From a virus, in the IMG/VR virus record IMGVR_UViG_3300008448_000594, positions 1-24,869 of that record: DNA of 24,869 nucleotides; one strand, 5' to 3'. How positions within the stretch are numbered: position 1 is the stretch's first letter; each line of letters opens with the position of its first letter. Under the pieces are notes generated by a model. The model did no database searches. It was not told where the DNA came from and was given only the letters and a program-made list of their open reading frames with translations. The translations under genes and the position numbers were made by a program. Positions 5,803-13,041 of the stretch are shown here, one piece after another.

Positions 5803-6309
5803 ATGAGCAGGTTTGCTTCATCGGTAGCCGAAGGAAAATCGGCAGAGGAGAGGTTTGTCGCTGACTATATCCTCACCTATGGTCTCCCAGAGACCATCCT
5901 GAGGGCTTCTCAGTATCAGAATATCCACGAGCACTGGGATGTATCCATCAACGGGGATTGCATTGACGTGAAGGGCCGTAGGAGGCTGTCAAGAGGCTCT
6001 GGCTTCAACGAGGCTTACGCTATCTTCGAGATGAAGAATGTAAGCGGTAGGCTAGGTTGGGGATACGGGTTAGCGACATTCATTGTGTACGAGTTTGAGG
6101 ACCGATGGGTGACGGTGGATAGGGACAAAATCGTGTCCATTGTGGAGCCAAAGCTATTGGAGGATAAGCAGGTTTACTATAAATTTGCGGGCCCCTACAA
6201 GAACCACTCAAGGGAAGGCCGTAACGACCTGTTCACATGGATTCCAGTGGCTGATTTGGAGGAGATAAAGACTAGTTCATTCATTAAAAAAATCAAAGAT
6301 GCTCTTTAA
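5803..6309 (+). CDS. putative PD-(D/E)XK-fold nuclease-like protein, 168 aa
   Basis: A restriction-endonuclease-like core can be read. SAEERFV provides the N-terminal helix Glu, HEHWDVSING provides the first strand with Asp46, and CIDVKGRRR provides an Asp-x-Lys pair (D55, K57). Beta strands such as AYAIFEMKNV and ATFIVYEF follow. DVKG in place of (D/E)xK is a common variant. The rest (VTVDRDKIVSIVEP, then YYKFAGPY) is beta-rich. It overlaps nrdB by 11 bases and follows the small helical gene by one base. It may process DNA during replication or degrade host DNA to feed the reductase encoded next. The assignment rests on motif order only, and the specific function is not known. Confidence 0.6.
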   Translation: MSRFASSVAEGKSAEERFVADYILTYGLPETILRASQYQNIHEHWDVSINGDCIDVKGRRRLSRGSGFNEAYAIFEMKNVSGRLGWGYGLATFIVYEFEDRWVTVDRDKIVSIVEPKLLEDKQVYYKFAGPYKNHSREGRNDLFTWIPVADLEEIKTSSFIKKIKDAL

Positions 6310-7291
6310 ACAAAGAATACCATACAAACCCTTTGAGTACCCAGTCTACTATACGGAGGGGTGGCTCAAGCAAGCTCAAGCGTTCTGGTTGCACACGGAG
6401 ATACCCATGCAACAGGATGTTAAAGACTTTAGAGAAAACTTATCTGACCACGAGAAACAGCTCGTCGGGAACATCTTGCTAGGCTTCGCACAAACAGAGT
6501 GTGCTGTGTCCGACTATTGGACAAATCAGGTCACAAGGTGGTTCCCGAAGCATGAAATTATCCAGATGGCGATGATGTTTGGCTCTCAGGAGACCATCCA
6601 CGCAACGGCTTACAGCTACCTCAACGAGACCTTGGGCTTGGAGAACTTCGACGGCTTCCTGCACAACGAGGTAACGAAGAACAAGTTTGACAACCTGATG
6701 AACACCAAGAACGACTACACCTATGTGGAGCTGGCAACGATGCCACTCGCTAGGGTAGAGGTAGCCAAGTCGCTGGCGGTATTTTCCGCCTTCGCTGAGG
6801 GTGTGTCGCTGTACTCCTCCTTTGCTGTGCTGTATTCCTTTCAGATGCGTAACCTCCTCAAGGGGATAGGGCAGCAGATGAAATGGTCTGTGAGGGATGA
6901 ATCCTTGCACTCTAAGATGGGTTGTATGCTTTTCAGGCAGATGTGCGAAGAGTACCCAGAGCTTAGGGATGCAGCGAGAGAGAAGGTTCTGGAGGCTGCT
7001 CATTTGAGCGTCAACATGGAGATTGATTTCATCAACAAGATGTTTGAGAACGGGGACCTAGAGAACCTGAAAGCAGAGGACTTGGTGGAGTTCATCCGCA
7101 AGCGTGCCAACGAGAAGCTTATCGAGCTCGGATACGAGCCTGTGTTCATCGTTGACACCACGAAATCCGACAACCTCGACTGGTTCTATCACCTAACGGG
7201 AGGTCTCACGCATACGGACTTCTTCGCTCTACGCCCAACGGATTACTCCAAAGCTGGAGAGGGGGAAGACTTTGAAGATGTTTGGCACTAA
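6299..7291 (+). CDS. nrdB: class I ribonucleotide reductase small subunit (R2)
   Basis: The protein is 330 residues, a normal length for R2. Metal ligands can be placed: Glu67 (AQTECAVSD), Glu98 and His101 in QETIHATAY, Glu167 (FAEGVSLY), and Glu201 and His204 in RDESLH. Tyr105, four residues after His101, sits where the radical tyrosine of E. coli NrdB is found. The first ligand is Glu rather than the Asp of the E. coli enzyme. The C terminus (EDFEDVWH) is the expected flexible tail that docks into NrdA. The dimer holds the dimetal-tyrosyl cofactor and passes the radical to NrdA to make deoxyribonucleotides for phage replication. It overlaps the upstream gene by 11 bases. Its partner nrdA lies two genes downstream, not adjacent. 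Confidence 0.95.
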   Translation: MLFKQRIPYKPFEYPVYYTEGWLKQAQAFWLHTEIPMQQDVKDFRENLSDHEKQLVGNILLGFAQTECAVSDYWTNQVTRWFPKHEIIQMAMMFGSQETIHATAYSYLNETLGLENFDGFLHNEVTKNKFDNLMNTKNDYTYVELATMPLARVEVAKSLAVFSAFAEGVSLYSSFAVLYSFQMRNLLKGIGQQMKWSVRDESLHSKMGCMLFRQMCEEYPELRDAAREKVLEAAHLSVNMEIDFINKMFENGDLENLKAEDLVEFIRKRANEKLIELGYEPVFIVDTTKSDNLDWFYHLTGGLTHTDFFALRPTDYSKAGEGEDFEDVWH

Positions 7292-7302
7292 ACCTTTAAA
7301 CT

Positions 7303-7515
7303 ATGAAACTGAAAAGACTTACACCAAAAGAGTACAAGAGCAAAGTCGCTGACATCTGCGACTCAATGACGGAGGATGAGGTTGAGAAGCTGACCGTTTT
7401 TTATTGGGAGACCCAAATTAACGGGAAGAAGTTCTTCGTAACTTATATCTGCGAGACTGACGAGACTGATGAGTCGGTTATGGAAATCATGAAAGCAAAA
7501 TCAAAAGAGAAATGA
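7303..7515 (+). CDS. hypothetical protein, 70 aa
   Basis: This is a charged small protein: a basic N terminus ([15 protein letters not shown]), an acidic segment ([11 protein letters not shown]), a beta-like stretch ([17 protein letters not shown]) and a lysine-rich tail. No family, signal or metal motif is recognised. It lies 11 bases after nrdB, and its TGA overlaps the ATG of the collagen-like gene (ATGA at 7512-7515), so it is translated within the reductase operon. The leader AAACCTTTAAACT before ATG resembles other leaders in the window. A reductase accessory role is suggested only by location. Confidence 0.6.
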   Translation: MKLKRLTPKEYKSKVADICDSMTEDEVEKLTVFYWETQINGKKFFVTYICETDETDESVMEIMKAKSKEK

Positions 7516-7931
7516 GCTACAACTACACAGACAAGATTCTCTTTGATTACCTCACAGAGAACCCAGATGCAAGCGTCATCCAGATAAACAGGGTTACAGG
7601 CGTTAGCTTTCCTCTGATTACGGATTTCCTTGAGAACAAATGGAGAGGTGGTAAGGGGCCAGCTGGAGAACAAGGGCCTCAAGGTCTGCAAGGGCCTCAG
7701 GGCATTCAAGGGGACCCAGGGCCAACTGGAGAACAAGGGCCTACAGGCCCAGAAGGGCCAGCAGGGGCTACTGGAGCTACAGGTCCAGCGGGTGCTGGGT
7801 ATTCCAGCGGTCAAAATGTTGGGGATATCAAATATTGGGACGGCTCTGAGTGGAAGAACTTAAGTATAGGGACGGCTGGTCAAGTGTTGACAGTCGGAGA
7901 ATCAGACAATTTAACTTGGACAGATAAATAA
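7512..7931 (+). CDS. collagen-repeat protein with N-terminal helical domain, 139 aa
   Basis: Three parts are visible. Residues 1-44 are a compact helical segment with a winged-helix-like rhythm ([11 protein letters not shown], then [21 protein letters not shown]). Residues 46-96 contain 17 unbroken Gly-X-Y triplets with frequent proline and glutamine, a collagen-like triple helix. Residues 97-139 are a small beta-rich cap ([29 protein letters not shown]) of the type seen at the end of phage fibre proteins. This architecture suggests a trimeric virion fibre or spike element. It sits between nrdB and nrdA with ATGA and TAATG junctions, an unexpected place for a structural gene. The triple helix could instead only serve to trimerise a regulatory head domain. 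Confidence 0.8.
   Translation: MSYNYTDKILFDYLTENPDASVIQINRVTGVSFPLITDFLENKWRGGKGPAGEQGPQGLQGPQGIQGDPGPTGEQGPTGPEGPAGATGATGPAGAGYSSGQNVGDIKYWDGSEWKNLSIGTAGQVLTVGESDNLTWTDK
7656..7742. repeat. internal DNA repeat within collagen region
   Basis: A 24-base unit beginning GGGCCAGCTGGAGAACAAG at 7656-7679 recurs at 7719-7742 with one base changed (G to A). The offset of 63 bases equals seven Gly-X-Y triplets, so unequal exchange between copies would keep the frame and the triplet register. GGGCCT-type hexamers fill the space between. Confidence 0.85.
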
Positions 7932-9712
7932 TGAGAAACTACGGAAAAGAATTTAATTGGGAGGTCGGTGTAGACTTCCCAGCTTGGGCAAATACAGAGG
8001 AGTACGTCAAGACCATCACGAATGGGTACTTGATTAACAACGAAACCCCCAAAGAAGCATACAAAAGAGTATGCATAGCAGTAACAAACAGATTGAATCA
8101 AACGAAGGTGTTCGAGGACAAGCTGTTCTCGTACATCTGGAATAATTGGTTGTGCTTAGCCACACCAGTTCTCGCTAACACAGGAACCGATAGAGGGTTA
8201 CCCATCTCTTGCTTCGGTGTAGATGTTGGAGATAGCATCCAAGATATCGGAATGAAGAACCTAGAGATGATGCTGCTAGCGAAGCACGGTGGAGGGGTCG
8301 GTATCGGCATGAATATGCTGCGACCTGCTGGCTCGCCTATCGCTAACTCAAACGGCACCACCGATGGCGTTGTCCCTTTCTGTAAAATCTACGACTCCAC
8401 CATCCTTGCAACATCGCAGGGGAACGTAAGGCGTGGTGCTGCAAGCGTCAATCTGAACATCGAGCACGACGACTTCTGGGAGTGGATTGAGATTCGTGAG
8501 CCAAAGGGAGACGTGAACCGCCAGTGCTTGAATATGCACCAATGCGTTGTGGTTTCGGATAAGTTCATGCGTAAGCTTGAAGAGGGCGACCAAGAGTCAC
8601 GCAGACGCTGGGCTAAGGTTTTGCAGAAGCGTAAGGCTACAGGAGAACCCTATGTCATGTTCCGTGGGAATGTCAACAAGGCAAACCCAGAGATGTACAA
8701 GAAGAACGGGCTCAAGGTATTCATGACCAACATCTGCTCAGAGATTGCCCTATACACCGATGAGTCTCACTCGTTTGTGTGCTGCCTATCGTCGCTCAAC
8801 CTAGCTAAATACGACGAGTGGAAGGATACAGACCTAGTATACACCGCTACAATGTTCCTTGACGGGGTGCTTGAAGAGTTCATCCAGAAAGCCAAGAACA
8901 TGAGGGGCTTTGAGAACTCTGTTCGTTCAGCGGAGAAGGGGCGAGCTCTTGGGCTCGGTGTCCTCGGCTGGCATACCTACCTACAGCAGAAGGGGATGTC
9001 CTTTGAAGGACTCCCAGCGCAGATGCACACACGCTCCATCTTTTCTCACATCAAACTTGAGAGCGAGCGTGCCTCAAGGGATATGGCTCGCATCTACGGG
9101 GAGCCGTTGTGGTGCAGGGGATTCGGTATGCGAAACACCCATCTACGAGCTGTTGCCCCAACAGTTAGCAATTCAAAGCTCTCTGGCAATGTGTCGGCTG
9201 GTATCGAACCTTGGGCAGCGAATGTGTTCACGGAGCAATCCGCAAAGGGTACATTCATCAGGAAGAACCCAGAACTTGAGAAGACCTTGCGTAAGATTGG
9301 CATGAACACCAAGGAGGTATGGGATAAGATTCTAGAGGATGGCGGTAGCGTTCAGGGGCTAGACTTCCTTGACAGCTATCTCTTTGTCAACGGTGAGGTC
9401 AAGCATATCGATGAACCTAGGTCTTCAACAGCTCTTGTTGAGTCGATTAAGGATGTCTACAAGACCTTCAAGGAGATTAACCAGATGGAGATAATCAAGC
9501 AAGCGAGCATTCGTCAGCGTTATGTGGACCAATCTGTTTCGCTGAACCTTGCATTCCCTACGGAGGCATCCCCAAAGTGGATTAACCAAGTCCACATGGA
9601 GGCTTGGAACCAAGGAATCAAGACGCTCTATTACATGAGAACGGAGTCTGTATTGCGGGGGGATATCGCTGCAAAGGCTACTGACCCTAGTTGTCTATCA
9701 TGTGACGGGTAA
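7931..9712 (+). CDS. nrdA: class I ribonucleotide reductase large subunit (R1), short form without ATP-cone
   Basis: Catalytic features of class I R1 are present. The redox cysteine is Cys94 (LPISCFG). The active-site triad is Asn267-x-Cys269-x-Glu271 (TNICSEIAL), and the second redox cysteine is Cys285 in CCLSSLNL. The radical-transfer tyrosines are Tyr567-Tyr568 (LYYMRT). The C-terminal thioredoxin-reducible pair is Cys588 and Cys591 in CLSCDG. At 593 residues it is much shorter than E. coli NrdA (about 760). It begins directly with the R1 helical domain, so the N-terminal ATP-cone is missing and dATP shut-off through that domain is not expected. The enzyme reduces ribonucleoside diphosphates with NrdB. 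The start overlaps the collagen gene stop as TAATG, and tRNA-Thr follows six bases after its stop. Confidence 0.95.
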   Translation: MRNYGKEFNWEVGVDFPAWANTEEYVKTITNGYLINNETPKEAYKRVCIAVTNRLNQTKVFEDKLFSYIWNNWLCLATPVLANTGTDRGLPISCFGVDVGDSIQDIGMKNLEMMLLAKHGGGVGIGMNMLRPAGSPIANSNGTTDGVVPFCKIYDSTILATSQGNVRRGAASVNLNIEHDDFWEWIEIREPKGDVNRQCLNMHQCVVVSDKFMRKLEEGDQESRRRWAKVLQKRKATGEPYVMFRGNVNKANPEMYKKNGLKVFMTNICSEIALYTDESHSFVCCLSSLNLAKYDEWKDTDLVYTATMFLDGVLEEFIQKAKNMRGFENSVRSAEKGRALGLGVLGWHTYLQQKGMSFEGLPAQMHTRSIFSHIKLESERASRDMARIYGEPLWCRGFGMRNTHLRAVAPTVSNSKLSGNVSAGIEPWAANVFTEQSAKGTFIRKNPELEKTLRKIGMNTKEVWDKILEDGGSVQGLDFLDSYLFVNGEVKHIDEPRSSTALVESIKDVYKTFKEINQMEIIKQASIRQRYVDQSVSLNLAFPTEASPKWINQVHMEAWNQGIKTLYYMRTESVLRGDIAAKATDPSCLSCDG

Positions 9713-9718
9713 AAGAAA

Positions 9719-9791
9719 GCCCCCGTAGTTCAACTGGTAGAGCAACGCACTTGTAATGCGTGAGTTACAGGTTCAAATCCTGTCGGGGGCT
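9719..9791 (+). tRNA. tRNA-Thr (anticodon TGT)
   Basis: This is a complete cloverleaf. The acceptor GCCCCCG (9719-9725) pairs with CGGGGGC (9784-9790), with discriminator T at 9791. D stem GTTC/GAGC encloses AACTGGTA. Anticodon stem ACGCA/TGCGT encloses loop CTTGTAA with anticodon TGT at 9752-9754. The variable loop is GAGTT and the T arm is ACAGG-TTCAAAT-CCTGT. CCA is not encoded. It lies six bases after nrdA and is probably cut out of the same transcript. Confidence 0.97.
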
Positions 9792-9800
9792 CAATAAAAA

Positions 9801-9815
9801 CCTAAAGAATTTAGG
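9801..9815 (+). terminator. weak hairpin after tRNA-Thr
   Basis: CCTAAA-GAA-TTTAGG forms a six-base-pair hairpin with a three-base loop, ten bases after the tRNA. The following bases (CATATATTTG) are AT-rich but not a T run, so this may be a weak terminator or just a processing boundary. Confidence 0.35.
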
Positions 9816-9817
9816 CA

Positions 9818-9825
9818 TATATTTG
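9818..9825 (+). promoter_or_regulatory. Bacteroidota-type -7 element (TATATTTG)
   Basis: TATATTTG matches the TAnnTTTG -7 consensus of Bacteroidota primary sigma factor promoters and lies 13 bases before the ATG at 9839. This is the longest non-coding gap in this part of the genome and the junction between the reductase and glycosyltransferase blocks. No clear TTG -33 element is seen about 20 bases upstream, so the call is tentative, and a start site here would leave a very short leader. Confidence 0.4.
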
Positions 9826-9838
9826 TAATCAATTTAAT

Positions 9839-11020
9839 ATGAATAAAAGACCAATCGTCATTAGCACGATTTACACACAGGAAGAGAGCGGAGCTGCATT
9901 CTATCGGCTCAATATGCCGAATGCTTGGATGCAAGACAACTCCGACTTGTTTGAGTTCAGAAACTTCGCTGGGTTTGACAAGATTGGGGATACGAACATC
10001 GTGGAGACAGACCTCTTTGTTATCACAAGGGTTATGGACACGAAGTCCGTGGAGTCCGTTCAAGAAGCAGCCAAGGCGCTGAAACAGTTCGGTGCTAGGG
10101 TTATCTTAGACCTTGACGACTACTGGGTGCTTAACAAAGACCATGTGTCCTACAAGCATTACAAAGACAACAACCTATCTCGCATCATCGAGGAGAACAT
10201 CAGGCAAGCCGACTACATCACTTGCTCGACTGATTACTTGGCTAGCAGAGCTGGAAATATCAACACAGAGGTAACGGTAATCAAGAATGTCCCCTACCCC
10301 AATAAGTTCCATCAGTATGTACCTATTCAACGCCCAGCACCCTATGTGCGATTCGGTTGGTTCGGTGGTGCTCAGCACATTGAAGATATTGCGCTGATGG
10401 AGAAGAGCATGAAGATGCTTTGCAATGACAGGTCACTGAATGGCAAGTACACCGTTACGCTTGGTGGCTACAATGACAACCCATCCTATAACTTCTACGA
10501 GCGGATATTCAGCAACAGAGGGAACAACAAGCACTACAACCGCATCCCAGCTAGGTCTGTGTACGAGTATATGTACGGGTACAACGATGTAGATGTAGCC
10601 TATGCTCCAGTGAACAAGACGGAGTTCAATCGTTCTCGTTCTGAGCTGAAGGTCGTTGAGGCTGGATGGATGGGTAAGACTCTCATCTGCTCTGACATGG
10701 ATTACTACAAGGAGCATATCAAGCACGGGTACAACGGGTTCATCGTGTCAAAGGCAGAGGAGTCTGGGTGGTATCGTTATACCAAGCAGCTTATCCTTGA
10801 TAAGGATTTGCGTGAGGGTATGCAGAAGAATTTGCAAGAGTATGTACTAAAGAACTTTCAGTTCCCTGAGATATTTGCTAAGAAAGCAAACCTTTATCTA
10901 AGAGCGTATAGGGAGAACAGCATGGAAAATCGAATTCAAAAATTAATAGACAATGGAACAATCTCAATCACCGAGCCAGGAGCAACCGAAGAGCCAACCG
11001 AAGGTTCTACCGAGGCTTAA
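9839..11020 (+). CDS. GT-B fold glycosyltransferase (GT4-like), 393 aa
   Basis: The protein reads as a retaining GT-B glycosyltransferase. The N-terminal half has alternating strands and helices, with VILDLDDYW around residue 90 and an SGAAFYRL opening typical of the group. The C-terminal half begins with VRFGWFGGAQHIEDI. It carries the donor-binding segment SRSELKVVEAGWMGKTLICS, which has the EX7E-like spacing of GT4 enzymes, then YNGFIVSKAEE, as in sugar-nucleotide binding loops. No membrane segment is seen. The acidic tail (EEPTEGSTEA) overlaps the next gene by 68 bases. It is the first gene after the tRNA and a possible promoter, and probably leads a four-gene decoration operon. The sugar and acceptor are not predictable. 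Confidence 0.85.
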   Translation: MNKRPIVISTIYTQEESGAAFYRLNMPNAWMQDNSDLFEFRNFAGFDKIGDTNIVETDLFVITRVMDTKSVESVQEAAKALKQFGARVILDLDDYWVLNKDHVSYKHYKDNNLSRIIEENIRQADYITCSTDYLASRAGNINTEVTVIKNVPYPNKFHQYVPIQRPAPYVRFGWFGGAQHIEDIALMEKSMKMLCNDRSLNGKYTVTLGGYNDNPSYNFYERIFSNRGNNKHYNRIPARSVYEYMYGYNDVDVAYAPVNKTEFNRSRSELKVVEAGWMGKTLICSDMDYYKEHIKHGYNGFIVSKAEESGWYRYTKQLILDKDLREGMQKNLQEYVLKNFQFPEIFAKKANLYLRAYRENSMENRIQKLIDNGTISITEPGATEEPTEGSTEA

Positions 11021-11675
11021 TCACTTCTATCACATCTACGCTGGCAGCGATTGGTTGCTGACGGTTCATCAGCACTTCGTTACGCTGAGTTCTTACGGAC
11101 TCATGGATGTCCTTGAGAACGTATATGTAGGCATCGTTGGTCCGCCAGAGCAACGTCAAGCTGTTATTGAACATCTTCAGAGTTATAGCAATCCAAAGAT
11201 TATCGTCGCTGCTCAAGAGGATAGCGGTTACGAAGGTGTTACCCTGAGGAAGTTATGGGAGTTTGCAAAGACGGACGATGGACTGGTTTACTACGCACAC
11301 ACAAAGGGTAGTTCAAGGGGCGGTATCGTCAATCAGCTATGGTGTCGTTCTATGCTCTTCTTCTCTTCGGTCCGATGGCAGCACGCAATCATGCCTCTCA
11401 TGGAGAGCGATAATGAAGCTGCTGGGTGTCACTACATCAGCAAGGATAAGTTCCCTGAGTACTTCAAGATGTACAAAGAACATCACCCGCATGGGTATTC
11501 TTTCTTCGCTGGTAACTTCTGGTGGGCTAAATCAAGCCATGTGCAGAAGCTATCAGCGCCTAAGACAGAGGACAAGTATTCATCCGAGGGATGGCTTGGT
11601 AGTGTGCCATTCAAACAGATTGATATGTTTGAGGGGATGCCCGCATTAAACATATTTCAGAATATAACTTTTTAA
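10953..11675 (+). CDS. glycosyltransferase-like protein, 240 aa
   Basis: After a Gln/Ser/Pro-rich lead of about 20 residues, the domain begins LNHFYHIYAGSDW and continues with VYVGIVGPPEQRQ, GYEGVTLRKLWEFA, LVYYAHTKGSSRG, FFAGNFWWAKSSH and SSEGWLGSV. The HTKGS, AGNFWWA and WLG blocks recall a glycosyltransferase-like family seen in viruses and marine bacteria. It looks like a single GT-A-type domain, although no DxD motif is obvious. The only available ATG (10953) lies inside the previous gene, 68 bases before its stop. The low-complexity lead is therefore overprinted on that gene's acidic tail. It should act with the neighbouring sugar and methyl transferases. Confidence 0.65.
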   Translation: MEQSQSPSQEQPKSQPKVLPRLNHFYHIYAGSDWLLTVHQHFVTLSSYGLMDVLENVYVGIVGPPEQRQAVIEHLQSYSNPKIIVAAQEDSGYEGVTLRKLWEFAKTDDGLVYYAHTKGSSRGGIVNQLWCRSMLFFSSVRWQHAIMPLMESDNEAAGCHYISKDKFPEYFKMYKEHHPHGYSFFAGNFWWAKSSHVQKLSAPKTEDKYSSEGWLGSVPFKQIDMFEGMPALNIFQNITF

Positions 11676-11677
11676 CT

Positions 11678-12262
11678 ATGAAAGACAAAGAACTGATTGA
11701 TATACTCGACGAGTTGGGACTCAATGGTGCTGACTGGCAAGGAGGAACCGATAAGGCTAGTGACCATAACTACACAAGCACCTATGCCAAATATTTGGCT
11801 GAAATGCGGGATAAACCAATCAACTTTGTTGAAATAGGGGTATGGCACGGTGGTTCAATGGCCATGTGGTCAAAGTATCTACCCAAGGCCAAGTTCCTGT
11901 TCTATGACATTGATAACCAAGTCAAGCCGAAGGCTGACGAGCATATAGATTGGACTCGTTCAAAATTGCATATTGCATCAGCTTACACACCAGAATCCGT
12001 TCAAGTAGCTAAGGACTACTTCGAAAATGGAATTGACTTTTTGCTTGATGATGGCCCGCATACATTAGAATCCATGCTACAAGTTGTAAATCTATATAGC
12101 CCATTGATGAATCAGGGAGGTATATTAATGATTGAGGACGTACAAAGCAAGGATTGGTTCGTTTACCTGTCAGCCGTAGCACCTAGCAATTCAGTCTTTG
12201 AATCTGTAGACCTTACAGAATCGGGCCGATACGATGACCTTATTGCGGTTTACAAGTTTTAA
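11678..12262 (+). CDS. class I SAM-dependent methyltransferase-like protein, 194 aa
   Basis: The Rossmann pattern is clear. NFVEIGVWHGGSMAMW corresponds to motif I, and KFLFYDIDNQV ends in the acidic residue expected to bind the cofactor ribose. DFLLDDGPHT carries a DD pair, as in metal-dependent sugar O-methyltransferases and cephalosporin hydroxylase-type proteins, and GGILMIEDVQ is the following strand. The N-terminal helical region (DWQGGTDKASDHNYTSTYAKYL) is also typical of that group. It is likely to methylate a sugar made or attached by the flanking glycosyltransferases. It starts two bases after the preceding stop, so the genes are coupled. DNA or protein methylation is less likely because no target recognition domain or DPPY-type motif exists. 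Confidence 0.8.
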   Translation: MKDKELIDILDELGLNGADWQGGTDKASDHNYTSTYAKYLAEMRDKPINFVEIGVWHGGSMAMWSKYLPKAKFLFYDIDNQVKPKADEHIDWTRSKLHIASAYTPESVQVAKDYFENGIDFLLDDGPHTLESMLQVVNLYSPLMNQGGILMIEDVQSKDWFVYLSAVAPSNSVFESVDLTESGRYDDLIAVYKF

Positions 12263-12291
12263 TAGCGGTCTATTTAAAGCATATAAGATAA

Positions 12292-13041
12292 ATGAGAACA
12301 GCACTTGTTTGTATCGCAAAAGACGAAGACTTCTACATAGAAGAGTGGATTAGCTACCATTTAGCTATAGGATTTGATAAGATATTCGTGCTTGCAAACG
12401 AATGGAATTACTCTACAGGCAATAAGCGTGTAGAGGTCATACCGTTCCCTTCGTTTGAGTACGCACTAGATATGCAATCAAAGGCATACAATTACGCATT
12501 GAGAATCCTTAAAGGAAGCTATGATTGGGTAGCCTTTTATGATGTCGATGAATTCCTTTGCTTAAAGAAACATTCGGATGTTAAGAGCTTCATCAAGGAG
12601 TTCTATCCACACAGACCAAAGGCTATTGCTGTAAACTGGGCTTTCTATGGTGATAACGGATTATCAGAGGTATCAGGCAGCTATAGTCTTCTAGAAAGGT
12701 TCACCAAGCGTCAAGCTGAACCTGATAAGCATATTAAAGTGATTGTAAGCCTAAAGGGTAATCACTACTTCAGCGAGCAACCACACAGCACCAATTTGGA
12801 GTGGACTGACCAAAGCCTTCGTGTAGGGACTGGCCCATTCAACGAAAATGCAAGCATCGATATGGCTCAGATAAACCATTACTGGTGTAAGACAAAAGAA
12901 GAGTACGATAAGTTTAAAATGCCAAATGGTCAAACATGGGGACCCAATCTAAAAAGGGAACCAGGCGACTTTCAAAACCACAACCACAACGAGGTTGAGG
13001 ACACCATCGCTAGAGACTTCTACCGCCTCTCAGAGCGGTAG
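12292..13041 (+). CDS. GT92-like / GT-A glycosyltransferase, 249 aa
   Basis: The start MRTALVCIAKDEDFYIEEWI followed by SYHLAIGFDKIFV is the family signature of GT92 and related GT2-like enzymes. WVAFYDVDEFL supplies the DxD motif (metal and nucleotide-sugar binding) near residue 83. Later conserved blocks are AIAVNWAFYGDNG, SLLERFTK, HIKVIV and INHYWCKTKEEYDKF; the last is typical of the acceptor-side end of the domain. No transmembrane segment is present. It is the last + strand gene and runs tail to tail into the putative spanin gene, overlapping its 3' end by 22 bases. It probably completes a surface-decoration pathway with the three genes before it. Confidence 0.85.
   Translation: MRTALVCIAKDEDFYIEEWISYHLAIGFDKIFVLANEWNYSTGNKRVEVIPFPSFEYALDMQSKAYNYALRILKGSYDWVAFYDVDEFLCLKKHSDVKSFIKEFYPHRPKAIAVNWAFYGDNGLSEVSGSYSLLERFTKRQAEPDKHIKVIVSLKGNHYFSEQPHSTNLEWTDQSLRVGTGPFNENASIDMAQINHYWCKTKEEYDKFKMPNGQTWGPNLKREPGDFQNHNHNEVEDTIARDFYRLSER

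Noticed and set aside
6479-7003. 174-codon open frame antisense to nrdB
   Set aside because: It lies entirely over a confident conserved gene and its translation has no recognisable domain; it is a shadow of nrdB codon usage.
7656-7800. short repeats as a CRISPR-like or minisatellite array
   Set aside because: The repeats follow the Gly-X-Y codon pattern of a collagen-like gene with no spacers of constant length.
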